From contig OZ038399.1 in NCBI GenBank assembly GCA_964036045.1, positions 28,295,216 to 28,359,215 on the forward strand: a DNA stretch of 64,000 nucleotides, given 5' to 3'. A model generated the notes under the pieces. It did not search any database. It was given only the letters and a program-made list of their open reading frames with translations, and was not told the DNA's origin. The DNA is from Eutreptiella sp. 'Long Island Sound 2002'. Lineage: Eukaryota; Euglenozoa; Euglenophyceae; Eutreptiales; Eutreptiaceae. The translations under genes and the position numbers were made by a program. Every line of letters begins with the position of its first letter. Within the stretch, counting starts at the first letter, position 1. Below are positions 19,613-28,862 of this stretch, piece after piece.

Positions 19613-21660
19613 GCCTCCCTGCTGCTTGGGGCCGGCATCTGCCACTGACAAAAAACCCAAACTGTGTGTATCTGACTGACCGCCTGCTTGCTGGCTCAGG
19701 GACTGATTGGCTGACTGTCAACCTCTCTTCGAGGTGCACTGCCGAAGGCAATAGAATTTTTCCCGTACTACATCCCCCCCCCCCCCCCTTGCATGGAAAA
19801 TTTTGGTGATTCGCTTGCTTGTGAAGCCGCAATTTCGATCAGTCTCCTTGGGATTGCTCTTGGGAGGGGGCTGACGCCGGAGGCACTACCTCAAAATCGA
19901 AGCCGCTGCACCAATCGACAAGGCCTGAGGGCAATTGACGTCACAGGAAACGCTGCGCCTGACGTTGCAAGCTGGCTAGGATCATCATGCCTGCATTTTG
20001 ACAAATTGGACCCACAGAAAACAAGCTAGAAACCAACGTGGTCGAACGATAAATACCAGTGCAATCAGCGCCGTCAGGCTGGTGCAAAGAGCACAATTTT
20101 TGGTTGGCAGTTTTGGCGTTCAAAACCAAAAATCGGCCACCAATAAGGAACGCCGCAGTACGTCTAATCTGGGGGGCCCAAGGGAGGCCCTTCAGCACCG
20201 TTGAACCATGCCGGATTCGTCTGGAGCGGATGGAGCACACACAATCCACGAGGGAAACATGGGGTAAAAGTGCCATGTGTGACCTGAACTTGACGTGCTG
20301 AAACCCCTATGCAAAGACCCCTGTGGTGTGCGGAGCAACGTGGGGCATGCAAAATATTGGGCCCCATGTCCACGTAGGCATGTGGCCTAGGCATTTAGGC
20401 TGGAAGATGGGGACATGAGTGCCATTTTTGAGGTTATTGCATTCAAATGTGCTTATGTTGGAAGCTTATATGCGTTAGATTAGAATGGGAATGCCAAAAA
20501 TGCATAGCCCTGAGAGAGAAACAAGCACGCGGAGCACGCGGTGCGTACGGTATCTGGTGCAATTTTATGAATGCATTATTTTTTCATTTAGGCACTGCGG
20601 GCTGTAAACACTGCTCTCCCACAAGCAGTAGAGCTTGCGGGGGTGGGGAGGGGGGGGGGGAGCAGGATCGAAAATTTGCGATCACCCACCTCCTTCGGCT
20701 GGGATTCAGAATCCTTTGACTCGGAGTCATCTTGGGGCACGTCCCTTACATTTGATGAGGAGGACGATGAAGAGAATGAGGAGGAGGACTCCAACTGAGT
20801 GACATGAATTTCTTGATCCACGAAACGATTGCCTCATATGCTTGGGCGCCTTACGGGAATGAGCACCCTGTGAGGTCCAAACCGCGAAATGTGTCGAAAC
20901 GACTGCTCCACAGGCGTGGGCACCCTAGGCGTGGGCACCCTGTGGGGCAACCTCTTCAGTGCGAGCCGTGCCGAAGAGGTCTTTCTATGCTCAACCCATC
21001 ACCCCCCCCCCCCCCGCAGGGGGTGTGGGCGGCTACAACCACCATGACATTGAGGTAGAGTGGAGGCCTCCGTTGTTGTATGCTAACCCCTTAGGCCACC
21101 GCGTCCGTGCCACCCCAGAAGAGGACTCGGGCTCTACAGGCACCAATGAAGGGGTTGGTGGGGTTGGGTTCTCAGGGGTGGGGTGTGCTCACCCACTGGT
21201 GCATCTGGGGAGGGGGACGCCCCTACCACAACCACATCTGCCCCTCAGCTGGGGGGGGGGGGGGCTGCACACCTCCACTTTGTGCCCCCCGGTCTGGGGA
21301 GGGGACTGCCCCTGACCTGAACCTGCCCCCCAGTCTGGGTGGGGGGCCGCCCCTATCACCACCACGTCAGGTGAAACATAGACCCCTCCTCCCCAGCCCC
21401 CCCCATTTCCGCCAAAAAAGGCCACCAGTTCAAGGACATTATGGGTCTCTGGATTCTCCTCCGGTCTTCACAGTTGTAACAAAGTGGTTTAATTTATTTT
21501 CATGCATATTTTTGACCCTTGCAATGCCATATGCTTACCAGCCATGTCCTACCAGTGGCGAGGCCTGAGATCGCGTACTTCGCCCCAGGAGCAACCGTAC
21601 GGCCCCTTGTGCTATGCAGAATTCTTTCCAGCGTTGCATTTGTTGCGCTGCGGTGCATTC
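19613..21660. other. Non-coding or intronic DNA; one possible acidic exon
   Basis: Mostly unassignable. Near 20,700-20,798 one frame is strikingly acidic (DSESFDSESS then EEDDEENEEEDSN) and ends in TGA, which could be a C-terminal exon. Near 20,845 a frame reads APYGNEHP, reminiscent of the LVPYGNA block of GILT, but the link to the exon at 21,663 is speculative. Confidence 0.35.
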
Positions 21661-21662
21661 CA

Positions 21663-21893
21663 GGGAAGAGACTGCATGAAGAGGCCACCAAGAAGACCGG
21701 CAGAGCCCGAGTGGGCTACATTCCGTGGGTCACTGTGGATGGAAAACGGATAACCCACAAAAAATACAGAAAGGACCTTGTGAGGATTGTGTCCAGAGCA
21801 TTCAAAGGTGCATGCAAATCCACCAACATGTGCCTCTCCCAACCTCCTTTTCTTGCCTTTCTTCATTCATTCACTCATTGGGTGGCAGCTTAG
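21663..21893 (+). CDS. GILT-like thiol reductase, terminal exon
   Basis: The frame reads KRLHEEATKKTGRARVGYIP then WVTVDGK, then KDLVRIVSRAFKGACKSTNMC. This matches the end of gamma-interferon-inducible lysosomal thiol reductase (GILT) proteins, which have LH-x-x-A-x-x-T, YVPWVTV(D/N)G and a helix ending in AYKG...C. GILT enzymes reduce disulfides through an upstream CxxC. An AG acceptor at 21,662-21,663 after a T-rich run supports an exon start there, and the stop is at 21,891-21,893. The catalytic CxxC exon was not identified upstream, so function is inferred only from the C-terminal similarity. Confidence 0.45.
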   Translation, partial: GKRLHEEATKKTGRARVGYIPWVTVDGKRITHKKYRKDLVRIVSRAFKGACKSTNMCLSQPPFLAFLHSFTHWVAA

Positions 21894-23145
21894 CTCCCGC
21901 TGGGGCAGTTCCGGCATCGTCCGCGCATGGGTGACATGAGAGAGATTTCCGCGTGTAGCTGTAGGGTGTAGCTGTAGCATTGGAGATGGAGGGTGGTAGA
22001 CGGTCAAGTGCGGTGTAGTGCCGAGAGCTGTGTACAGTGCAAGGCAAAGCCTTGAGTTTGCTCTGCCCTGCTCAGGGTCTTGCAAAAGATGCTCAGGGTC
22101 TTGACCTGCTGGCAGGTCCGGGTGCCTGGGGAGCATCTCAGTGTCAATATCAGGCAGGGCATGTCTCGGGGCTGCTCTACCACCCCCTCTCTTCGTGCGC
22201 GCCTCCCTTATATGCAAATGGCAGAGACGCAGAAGCAAATCCAAGTCCCATTTGGCCAAGTCCCAGACCCCTTCCGACAGTGGCAGTGGGGAGTGGTACC
22301 CGTGAGGCGCCACTGACCCAACGTTTTTTGCTCGCAGTGTTGGCAGCCCTAGTAGTGGTAGTATTTGCAGCCCTCGTAGTGGTAGTATTTGCAGCCCTCG
22401 CCGTCTTACTGGCACGGGTGGGAGAAGCCCTTGCACCTTTCTTCCTCGGAGACTGACCAACCCCCTGTTGTTCAACACAATCCCGTGGCCCGTCCCTGCA
22501 TTCGAGCCGTGTTTGTTTTGAAAACAACTTGTTGGTTTCCCCCTAGGGGTAAAACTGCAGGTGGTTTTGACCAAACAAAGGATATGGCCACTCGCACAGC
22601 AAAGACTCTCACAAAACTCATTCAGTGACTCTTCTCCATCTTTCTTCTACCTCAATCAGTTTTTATGTCTAAAGCACCGACTTCTCGCATCGTTGAATAC
22701 CGTCCATTGATTTCATCTTCATTCCTCTCACATCCCGTACGGCGTCTTCACCCAGCGAAGGGTTGAGAGCCTGGCCTTTTACAAGGGCATCTGGACTGAC
22801 GAAACTGCGCTACCTCAAACAAGACACTTGGACACGGTTTTGCAGTCATTTCACAGTGTTTGGACCTCAGGCCAAAAACTAGTCAAACACGCCAATGCGG
22901 TTCTTCAGGGTCAACTAGAAAGCCATACTTTGTGACACCAGGGGCATCATTGTTGTTTGACAACGGGTTTCTGATGCTTCTTCCGCATTGAGGATATGGC
23001 GTATTTGGATTTTCACCCATTTTCACCTATTTTCATTCACACCTTTTCACACGTTTTTTGCCCATTTTCACCGCATGTTCTCCTCTCTAGGTTGTTAGCG
23101 CATTATGATGATGGGGACACACAGGGTGTGCTTAAGTGTTGGGCC
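21894..23145. other. No gene recognised
   Basis: Includes a short GT-rich tandem duplication near 22,340-22,395 (GTAGTGGTAGTATTTGCAGC repeated) and an open stretch of about 60 codons near 22,740-22,935 that I cannot assign. No RNA gene seen. Confidence 0.45.
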
Positions 23146-23149
23146 GGAT

Positions 23150-23365
23150 CCCATCTCTCCACTACGGGGACCCCAAGAAGCTAGGGGTTATGTAGCCATA
23201 TTGATTTCTCCCTGCTGCGGGGACCCCGAGAAGGCAGGCATTATGTAGCCTTATCAACAACTCCCCACGATGGGGACCCTGAGAAGACAGGGGTTATGTA
23301 GCCACTTCTGATTTTGTCCGCCCTTTGGGGACCCCAAGACGGCAGGGGTGATGTAGCCATGTATG
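23150..23365. repeat. About 62-bp tandem repeat, four copies
   Basis: Each unit contains GGGGACCCC(A/G)AGAAG followed by GGCAGGGGTTATGTAGCCA or close variants. It shares GGCAGGGGTGA-GTAGCCA and GCCACTTCTGATTTTG with the 86-bp array at 24,768-25,223, so the two arrays are related. Confidence 0.8.
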
Positions 23366-24347
23366 TGACACTCTGACCTAGCCCTGCGAGTGAAGGGTCA
23401 CCGTCCAACCTCCAACCGACTCCACACAAGTTGCTCATTCTGAGATCATACTTCCCAGACAACTGAACAGAAGGAACCTTGCATGTCGTTGAGGGTGTGA
23501 TGCCCGGGGTGGTGACCATCGCCGTTCATGGCCTGTTCCATTTTGCATGACGTCGGCGTCTTTTGGGAAGGGGAGGTAGCTTGGGTAGTTGGGGTGGCCT
23601 AACTTTGGGTGCGTTTGGAAGGGGTGTGTCTGAAAGCTACCCTGCCCCCCCCTTGAAATCCCCCCCCCCCCCCTTGCATATGTGGGCTGGCTGCAGGGTT
23701 AGGGGTTAGCAATGCCTTCTCCAACCCCTCCCGGCCGTCCCCGTTCAATGAGGCGCGCCAGAGGGACCAACAAGAAGAATCAAGTCTTCTCACTGGTTGC
23801 TCTGCTGTACCCGGAGGCCGCCGTCACCACCATGCCGGCTTGCCCCGGCCTGAAGTTAACCGCCATTGGGGGAGGGGTCTTCTCACCGGTTGCTCTGCCA
23901 TGCCTGGAGGCCGGCTAACCCCGAACCCTGCAGCCAGCCCCCATATGCAACAACGTCATGTACAGTAATTGGCGCTTGCCCCCCCCACCCCCACCCCCTT
24001 GGGGGGGGAACTGTCACTTGGCCCAAAAAACATACCTCCCCCCCCCCCCTGTATAAGCTACGCAAAAGTCCCAAATTAATACGGCCCCTCAAGGGGAACC
24101 GTCACAACATTGGGGGGGATATTTCCAGGGGGGTGGGGGATACAAATTTCCCACTTGGCCACCCTGATGATGCGTCGTCACGCTTTGCTTCTGGCGCCAG
24201 CACATATTTAGACATAGGCAGGCATCGGCTGGGGGAATCCTTGCAGTGTGCGTGCACTGCGCGCTAAATCCCCCCCGAAGAGCTCCAGCCTCTCTGCTTT
24301 GTGTCCGGGATCGGTGATATCTGTTGGTACAGTTACGGGTGTATGTT
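23366..24347. other. No gene recognised; C-runs and dispersed repeat
   Basis: Holds a direct repeat of about 30 bp (TCTTCTCACCGGTTGCTCTG-like at about 23,783 and 23,878) and a copy of the CTGTCACTTGGCCCAAAAA motif near 24,010. No coding frame is convincing. Confidence 0.45.
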
Positions 24348-24770
24348 GTAATTCGTGTAATTTTTTTTTTCGCTGTAAATGCGCGTAACAAAAAAACCGT
24401 ATAGTCGTGTAATTTTTTTTTTCGCTGTAAGTCGTGTAAGCCGGCTTACACGACTTACAGCGAAAAAAAAAAAAATTACACGACCTGACGGTTTTTTTGT
24501 TACGCGCATTTACAGCGAAAAAAAAAATTATTCGACTTACAGCAAAAAAAGCAATTACACGACCTGACGGTTTTTTTGTTACGCGCATTTACAGCGGAAA
24601 AAAAAATTACACGACTTACAGCAAAAAAAAAATTACACGACCTGACAGTTTTTTTGTTACACGCATTTACAGCGGAAAAAAAAAGTTACACGACTTACAA
24701 CAAAAAAAAAATTACACGACCTGACGGTTTTTTGTTACACGCATTTACAGCAGAAAAAAAAGGCGGCCTT
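24348..24770. repeat. Long palindrome followed by a 79-bp tandem array
   Basis: A near-perfect palindrome of about 190 bp is centred between 24,442 and 24,443 (inner arms TTACACGACTTACAGCG, with T or A runs outside). Its right arm continues as about four tandem units of 78-79 bp containing TTACACGACCTGACGG, GTTACGCGCATTTACAGCGG and an A run, starting near 24,475, 24,554, 24,633 and 24,711. The same words recur at 26,850-27,020, on the far side of the Ulp1-like ORF. Confidence 0.9.
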
Positions 24771-25223
24771 GCCCACTTGTGGGCCACTTCTGATTCTGCC
24801 CCCCGCTCTGAAGCCGTGGGGCTCCCCGATACGGCAGGGGTGAGGTAGCCATTTCGCCCACTTGTGGGCCACTTGTGATTCTGCCCCCCGCTCTGAAGCG
24901 GTGGGGCTCCCCGATACGGCAGGGGTGAGGTAGCCAATTTGCCCACTTGTGGGCCACTTCTGATTTTGCCCCCCGCTCTGAAGCGGTGGGGCTCCCCGAT
25001 ACGGCAGGGGTGAGGTAGCCAATTTGCCCACTTGTGGGCCACTTCTGATTTTGCCCCCCGCTCTGAAGCGGTGGGGCTCCCCGATACGGCAGGGGTGAGG
25101 TAGCCAATTTGCCCACTTGTGGGCCACTTGTGATTCTGCCCCCCGCTCTGAAGCGGTGGGGCTCCCCGATACGGCAGGGGTGAGGTAGCCAATTTGCCCA
25201 CTTGTGGGCCACTTCTGATTTTG
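24768..25223. repeat. 86-bp tandem repeat, about five copies, running into the Ulp1-like ORF
   Basis: Units begin with GCCCACTTGTGGGC, itself a perfect hairpin, then GCCACTTCTGATT, GCCCCCCGCTCTGAAGC and CCCGATACGGCAGGGGTGAG. They are nearly identical. The last partial unit abuts CCCCAGGTAAGG at 25,222-25,233, where the protease reading frame takes over. Confidence 0.9.
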
Positions 25224-25228
25224 CCCCA

Positions 25229-26410
25229 GGTAAGGAGGTGAAGAAAAAAGAGGTCCAGTCATCTGATTCAGAGGTGGACCTCTTTGCGCCTCCCCCTACG
25301 GCCCCTGTGCCAAAGAAGAAGGCGAAGGGAAAGAAGGTCTTGCCCAAGGCACCCCCTATCGACCCTCCCAATCCCCAAAGGCGTACTCGGAGCACCATTC
25401 CGAGCGAAACAACCCCTTTGGGGGTGGGAGATTGGTTGAACGACAAGGATATCCTGTGTTGGTTGAACCAAGAGGTCTGCCACAATGAAATCGATGAACC
25501 ACGTGCGTGGACTCTCGCGGTTCCATATATCAAGAGACTCTCCAAGTACATGCAGAGAGTTGAATCCGGCGAAAGAATGACCAACATGACGTGGTGCCGC
25601 CGCCACATTTTTGTGGTTAATTCCAATGACAAGGAAGGGTTGCAGTGGTTTGTGTGTGCCTTCGATTGTCGTGTCCGGTTGGAGCTTTTCACTATTTGGG
25701 TTTGGGAACCCCTAAGCTCCACTCATTTGATCCGTCCTTTCTTGTCGGCCTTGAAGAAGCTTTCGCGAACCACCAAGCACCGCGCCTTGGGATTCCAAAC
25801 GGACGGTTGGTCTTGTGGTTTTCAAAGCTTGAACATCGCAAAGCAGGTGGTGGAGCACCGGGGTACTTTTTCCAATGTGCCCCTTGTCCCAATGGGTGCC
25901 GGTTTTGTGGACTATGTGCTTAGCATTGTTAATGCTGATCGTGCTGTGCGGGTCACTCAAGCGCCCGGTGATGATGTGGAGGGCGTGACCGAGCTTTCTG
26001 GCCCTCCTGAGTCCCCCCCCAGCACCCAAGTTGAAGGTGCACTTTCGGCTAAGGAGGACAGTGTTCAGGCCACCCCCACCCCACTGGAAGGCAAGGAGGC
26101 CTCCGCCGAGCAGAGCGTGGAAAGCCCGGAGGCCAGGCCGCAACCTTCCGTGGACACTCCCACCGAGGAGGAGGACACCCATCCCAAGGTCCTCATCCGT
26201 GGAGAGTGGCGCAAGGTGCCGGATGGCTACCCAGCAGATGCATCTGGCCAGCTGGAGCGTGACCAGCTTTTCATTGATGACCTGTGCAAGCAGCTAGTGG
26301 CAGAGTTGCGCGGCGCTTGTCAGCTTAACGCCAATCCTGGTGCAAAGCCCAAGTCCAGTGACACAAAAACGGACTTGATCTACAAGCGTGCATTCTGCAA
26401 CTACTTGTAG
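25229..26410 (+). CDS. Ulp1-like (C48 family) cysteine protease ORF, catalytic residues altered
   Basis: The frame starts with a basic, NLS-like stretch (PVPKKKAKGKK), then a C48-type protease core: GDWLNDKDILCWLN near 25,430, CRRHIFVVNSND near 25,595, GLQWFVCAFDC near 25,640, FTIWVWEPL near 25,695, and QTDGWSCGFQSL near 25,798 with the nucleophile Cys at 25,814-25,816 and the preceding oxyanion Gln. C48 enzymes cleave SUMO or ubiquitin-like tails, and many are carried by transposons. At the catalytic His position I read Gln (GLQW), and at the Asp position Glu (WEPL), so this copy may be inactive. The C-terminal third is Pro/Glu/Ser-rich and acidic. It ends at TAG 26,408-26,410. No ATG precedes the core; an AG acceptor at 25,222 suggests an upstream exon. 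Confidence 0.6.
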   Translation, partial: GKEVKKKEVQSSDSEVDLFAPPPTAPVPKKKAKGKKVLPKAPPIDPPNPQRRTRSTIPSETTPLGVGDWLNDKDILCWLNQEVCHNEIDEPRAWTLAVPYIKRLSKYMQRVESGERMTNMTWCRRHIFVVNSNDKEGLQWFVCAFDCRVRLELFTIWVWEPLSSTHLIRPFLSALKKLSRTTKHRALGFQTDGWSCGFQSLNIAKQVVEHRGTFSNVPLVPMGAGFVDYVLSIVNADRAVRVTQAPGDDVEGVTELSGPPESPPSTQVEGALSAKEDSVQATPTPLEGKEASAEQSVESPEARPQPSVDTPTEEEDTHPKVLIRGEWRKVPDGYPADASGQLERDQLFIDDLCKQLVAELRGACQLNANPGAKPKSSDTKTDLIYKRAFCNYL

Positions 26411-26534
26411 CGGGTGCATGTTTTGTGGGCTGTATTTTCCTCCGCCGTTTGGTGTACCAATGGTGGAGCGTATAAGATTGCTATAATATTGGCCCCATGC
26501 CAGTGCCTTGGTGGCCTATAATGGTGGCAGTAGC

Positions 26535-26660
26535 GTTGGCCATGGCCCTGTCGGGACTCTTTTTCTTGAGCCTGATTTTGTTCCCAGTGCAGGCACACTG
26601 GATGTTGGCCATGGCCCTGTCAGGACTCTTCTCTTGGGCCTGATTTTGAGTCTAGTGCCA
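26535..26660. repeat. Two-copy direct repeat of about 68 bp
   Basis: TTGGCCATGGCCCTGTC(G/A)GGACTCTT followed by TTGAGCCTGATTTTG occurs twice, separated by GTTCCCAGTGCAGGCACACT. It is non-coding as far as I can tell. Confidence 0.75.
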
Positions 26661-26849
26661 ATGACAACATGTGAAACTATGTTATATTGGCCGAGTCCCA
26701 ACTAATTGGTGGCCACGCAGAGTACTATGTGCTTTGTGGACTCGGCGTCCCATCGTTAAGGTCGCTATGGGGTGCCGTATGGAACCGGCAGCTGTACATA
26801 TTGCGCATGTATTGCAAAGGTTGGATTTCTTTCAATTTTTCAATTTTTT

Positions 26850-27025
26850 TTATAATTTACACGACTTACAGCAAAAAAAAAAATTACACGACTTACCGCA
26901 AAAATTAAAAAATTCAATTTTTTTTTATAATTCACACGACTTACAGCAAAAAAAAAATTACACGCATTTACAGCAAAAAAAAAATTACACGACTATACGG
27001 TTTTTTTGTACACGACTTACATTTT
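26850..27025. repeat. Second cluster of TTACACGACTTACAGC repeats
   Basis: At least five short units (TTACACGACTTACAGC or TTACACGCATTTACAGC plus A runs, and TACGGTTTTTTTGTACACG) match the array at 24,348-24,770. The two clusters bracket the Ulp1-like ORF. Confidence 0.85.
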
Positions 27026-27218
27026 TCACCAGTTACGGTTACCACACGGGGGTTGGTTTGCGGTCAACGCATTTTGAAGACCATGCAGGCGCAAGTCGGC
27101 GAATTTTCCGAGCCTTTTTTATCGCGCGTCCACAAGTCTACTCGACTAGAAATACGACCTCAAGATCCGCTCATCTTTTCGCCCCGTCATAGAGGCGCCC
27201 ATCTTCTCGCTCCCTTCC

Positions 27219-28862
27219 ATGGAACAAAAAGTCGTGGCAGTGCTTTCGTTTGCGCTGGAATCCAACGTGTTCAACCCAGAGCCGCGTCGGCTCAGCGCGT
27301 TCCAGATCCTGGAAGGTGAGGCCTACGAGCGCAATGAACGGCAGGCTGGATTTGTAAGGAATTTCAAGGCCAGCAGCGAAGCTGCCCTGTCCCTCTTTGA
27401 TGGGGTTGACATTGCATTTGTCTGCTTGTACCGCGGCTTCTGCGGCGGCCTGGTTCCTGCGGGCGACTTCGAAGCGATGAAAACTTCGGCTGCCGATGGT
27501 CTGCGGGCACTGGTCCACTCCCGGGGGCTTCGCCGCGTGGATGGGGTTCTGCTGGATCTGCATGGGGCAATGGGTGCAGAGGGATGCGACGATGCGGAGG
27601 CAGAGTTAGCTGAGGCAGTTCGCAGTGCGATCCCGGTAGGGCTGGTGGCGGCGTCGTTTGACTTACACGGGAACTTCTCGGAGCGCCTGGGGTCGGCATT
27701 GGACCTCGTTACTGCGTACAAGACCATGCCGCACGTGGACATGGAGGAGACCAAGACCAAGTGCCTGCGTATGCTGTTGACGTGCCTGAAGCACGATCTG
27801 CAACCGGCGGTGGTGGTGCGCACCATCCCTGCCATCCTGCCGGGGGACACCGTCCTCAGCACCGAGGGCACGGGCCGGGCGCTCTATCGCTGGATGCGGG
27901 ATCTCGAGCCCACGGAGTGGCGCACGCCGGAGTTGGCCGCGCACCTCGGGCCCCCGGCACCGGACGCCGTGCCGCGAGAGGGGCTCATGGACGCGGCGTT
28001 CTTCGTGGGCCATGGCCACGCTGATGAGCCGCGTGTTGGGGCCGCGGTGGTTCTGACTTGCGAGTCTGGTCAGAGGGCCCAGGGCCTCCGGGAGCTCGCC
28101 CGCGAGATTGCCCAGTGGTATTGGGATCAGCGAGCAACCTTTGTGTACCCCAGTGGCTCGCCTCTCTGTTCGCCAGCGGAGGCGCTCCGGAAAATCGACA
28201 AGGCGATGGACGCAGGAGAGCGAGTGCTGGTGGGTGACGTTGGGGACAATGTCAACGCTGGCGCGTCTGGCGACGTGCCCTACTTGCTGCGTCTGCTACT
28301 GGCACGCCATGAAGGGCGGGCGCCCCACATCCCTTCCCCCCGCCGCCCGCGCGTCCTCATCGCGGGGCTGGTGGACGCCTCTGCCGTTGATGCGTGCCTA
28401 GCGGCGGCGGCGGAGGGCCGCTCGGTGCTGCCGCGCTTGACCGTCGGGGCACAGCACGCCGCGGGGGCAGCGTACGGCGATGGGTGCGAGGCTCTGGACC
28501 TGACCAACGTCACCCTTCTTCGGCTGGTCAACAACAACGACTGGGCGCTCCTCCGCGTTGCGCCGACGGTGATCCTCCTTCTGCAGCGGGCGGCGTGGGC
28601 TTTCCATGGCCGCGCCGATGTGCAGCGCCTCGGCCCCGCATACAGCCCCGACGACTACGACGTGGTCGTTGTCAAGCGCGGCAATGTCGAGTCCCTCGTC
28701 GGCCCAATGCTCGGAGAGGGCTCCAGGATCCGCTGCCTCATGGTCAACACGCCGGGGGCCAATGCCCACCCGATACCCGCGCGTCCGAGGCTTCGCCACG
28801 GGATGTACCCGGTGTGCTCGGACGCGGAGTGGACGGCACCGCGCGGTCTAGTGCTGGTCTAG
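27219..28862 (+). CDS. MlrC-like metalloprotein (M81 family), intronless
   Basis: An uninterrupted frame of 547 codons covers the whole MlrC domain. N-terminal ALESNVFNPEP matches the family's HExNxFSP block. LLDLHGAM with GCDDAEAEL, then SFDLHGNFSE near residue 148, then MPHVDMEET near residue 172 supply the conserved Asp/His metal-ligand motifs. The C-terminal half has VGDVGDNVNAGASGD, corresponding to the usual DNPGGGAPGD, and VVKRGNVE. In sphingomonads MlrC acts on linear microcystin peptides, but most homologues are of unknown substrate, so I do not infer toxin breakdown. The ATG at 27,219 sits in TTCCATGG and fits the family start. The family is usually about 490-510 residues. Lack of introns beside the split cyclase gene suggests bacterial origin or retrocopying. 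The stop TAG is followed by CAG TAA. Confidence 0.85.
   Translation: MEQKVVAVLSFALESNVFNPEPRRLSAFQILEGEAYERNERQAGFVRNFKASSEAALSLFDGVDIAFVCLYRGFCGGLVPAGDFEAMKTSAADGLRALVHSRGLRRVDGVLLDLHGAMGAEGCDDAEAELAEAVRSAIPVGLVAASFDLHGNFSERLGSALDLVTAYKTMPHVDMEETKTKCLRMLLTCLKHDLQPAVVVRTIPAILPGDTVLSTEGTGRALYRWMRDLEPTEWRTPELAAHLGPPAPDAVPREGLMDAAFFVGHGHADEPRVGAAVVLTCESGQRAQGLRELAREIAQWYWDQRATFVYPSGSPLCSPAEALRKIDKAMDAGERVLVGDVGDNVNAGASGDVPYLLRLLLARHEGRAPHIPSPRRPRVLIAGLVDASAVDACLAAAAEGRSVLPRLTVGAQHAAGAAYGDGCEALDLTNVTLLRLVNNNDWALLRVAPTVILLLQRAAWAFHGRADVQRLGPAYSPDDYDVVVVKRGNVESLVGPMLGEGSRIRCLMVNTPGANAHPIPARPRLRHGMYPVCSDAEWTAPRGLVLV

Noticed and set aside
18004-25223. Regularly spaced repeats that might suggest a CRISPR array
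   Set aside because: Units abut or have repeated spacers, no unique spacers or cas genes are present, and the genome is eukaryotic.
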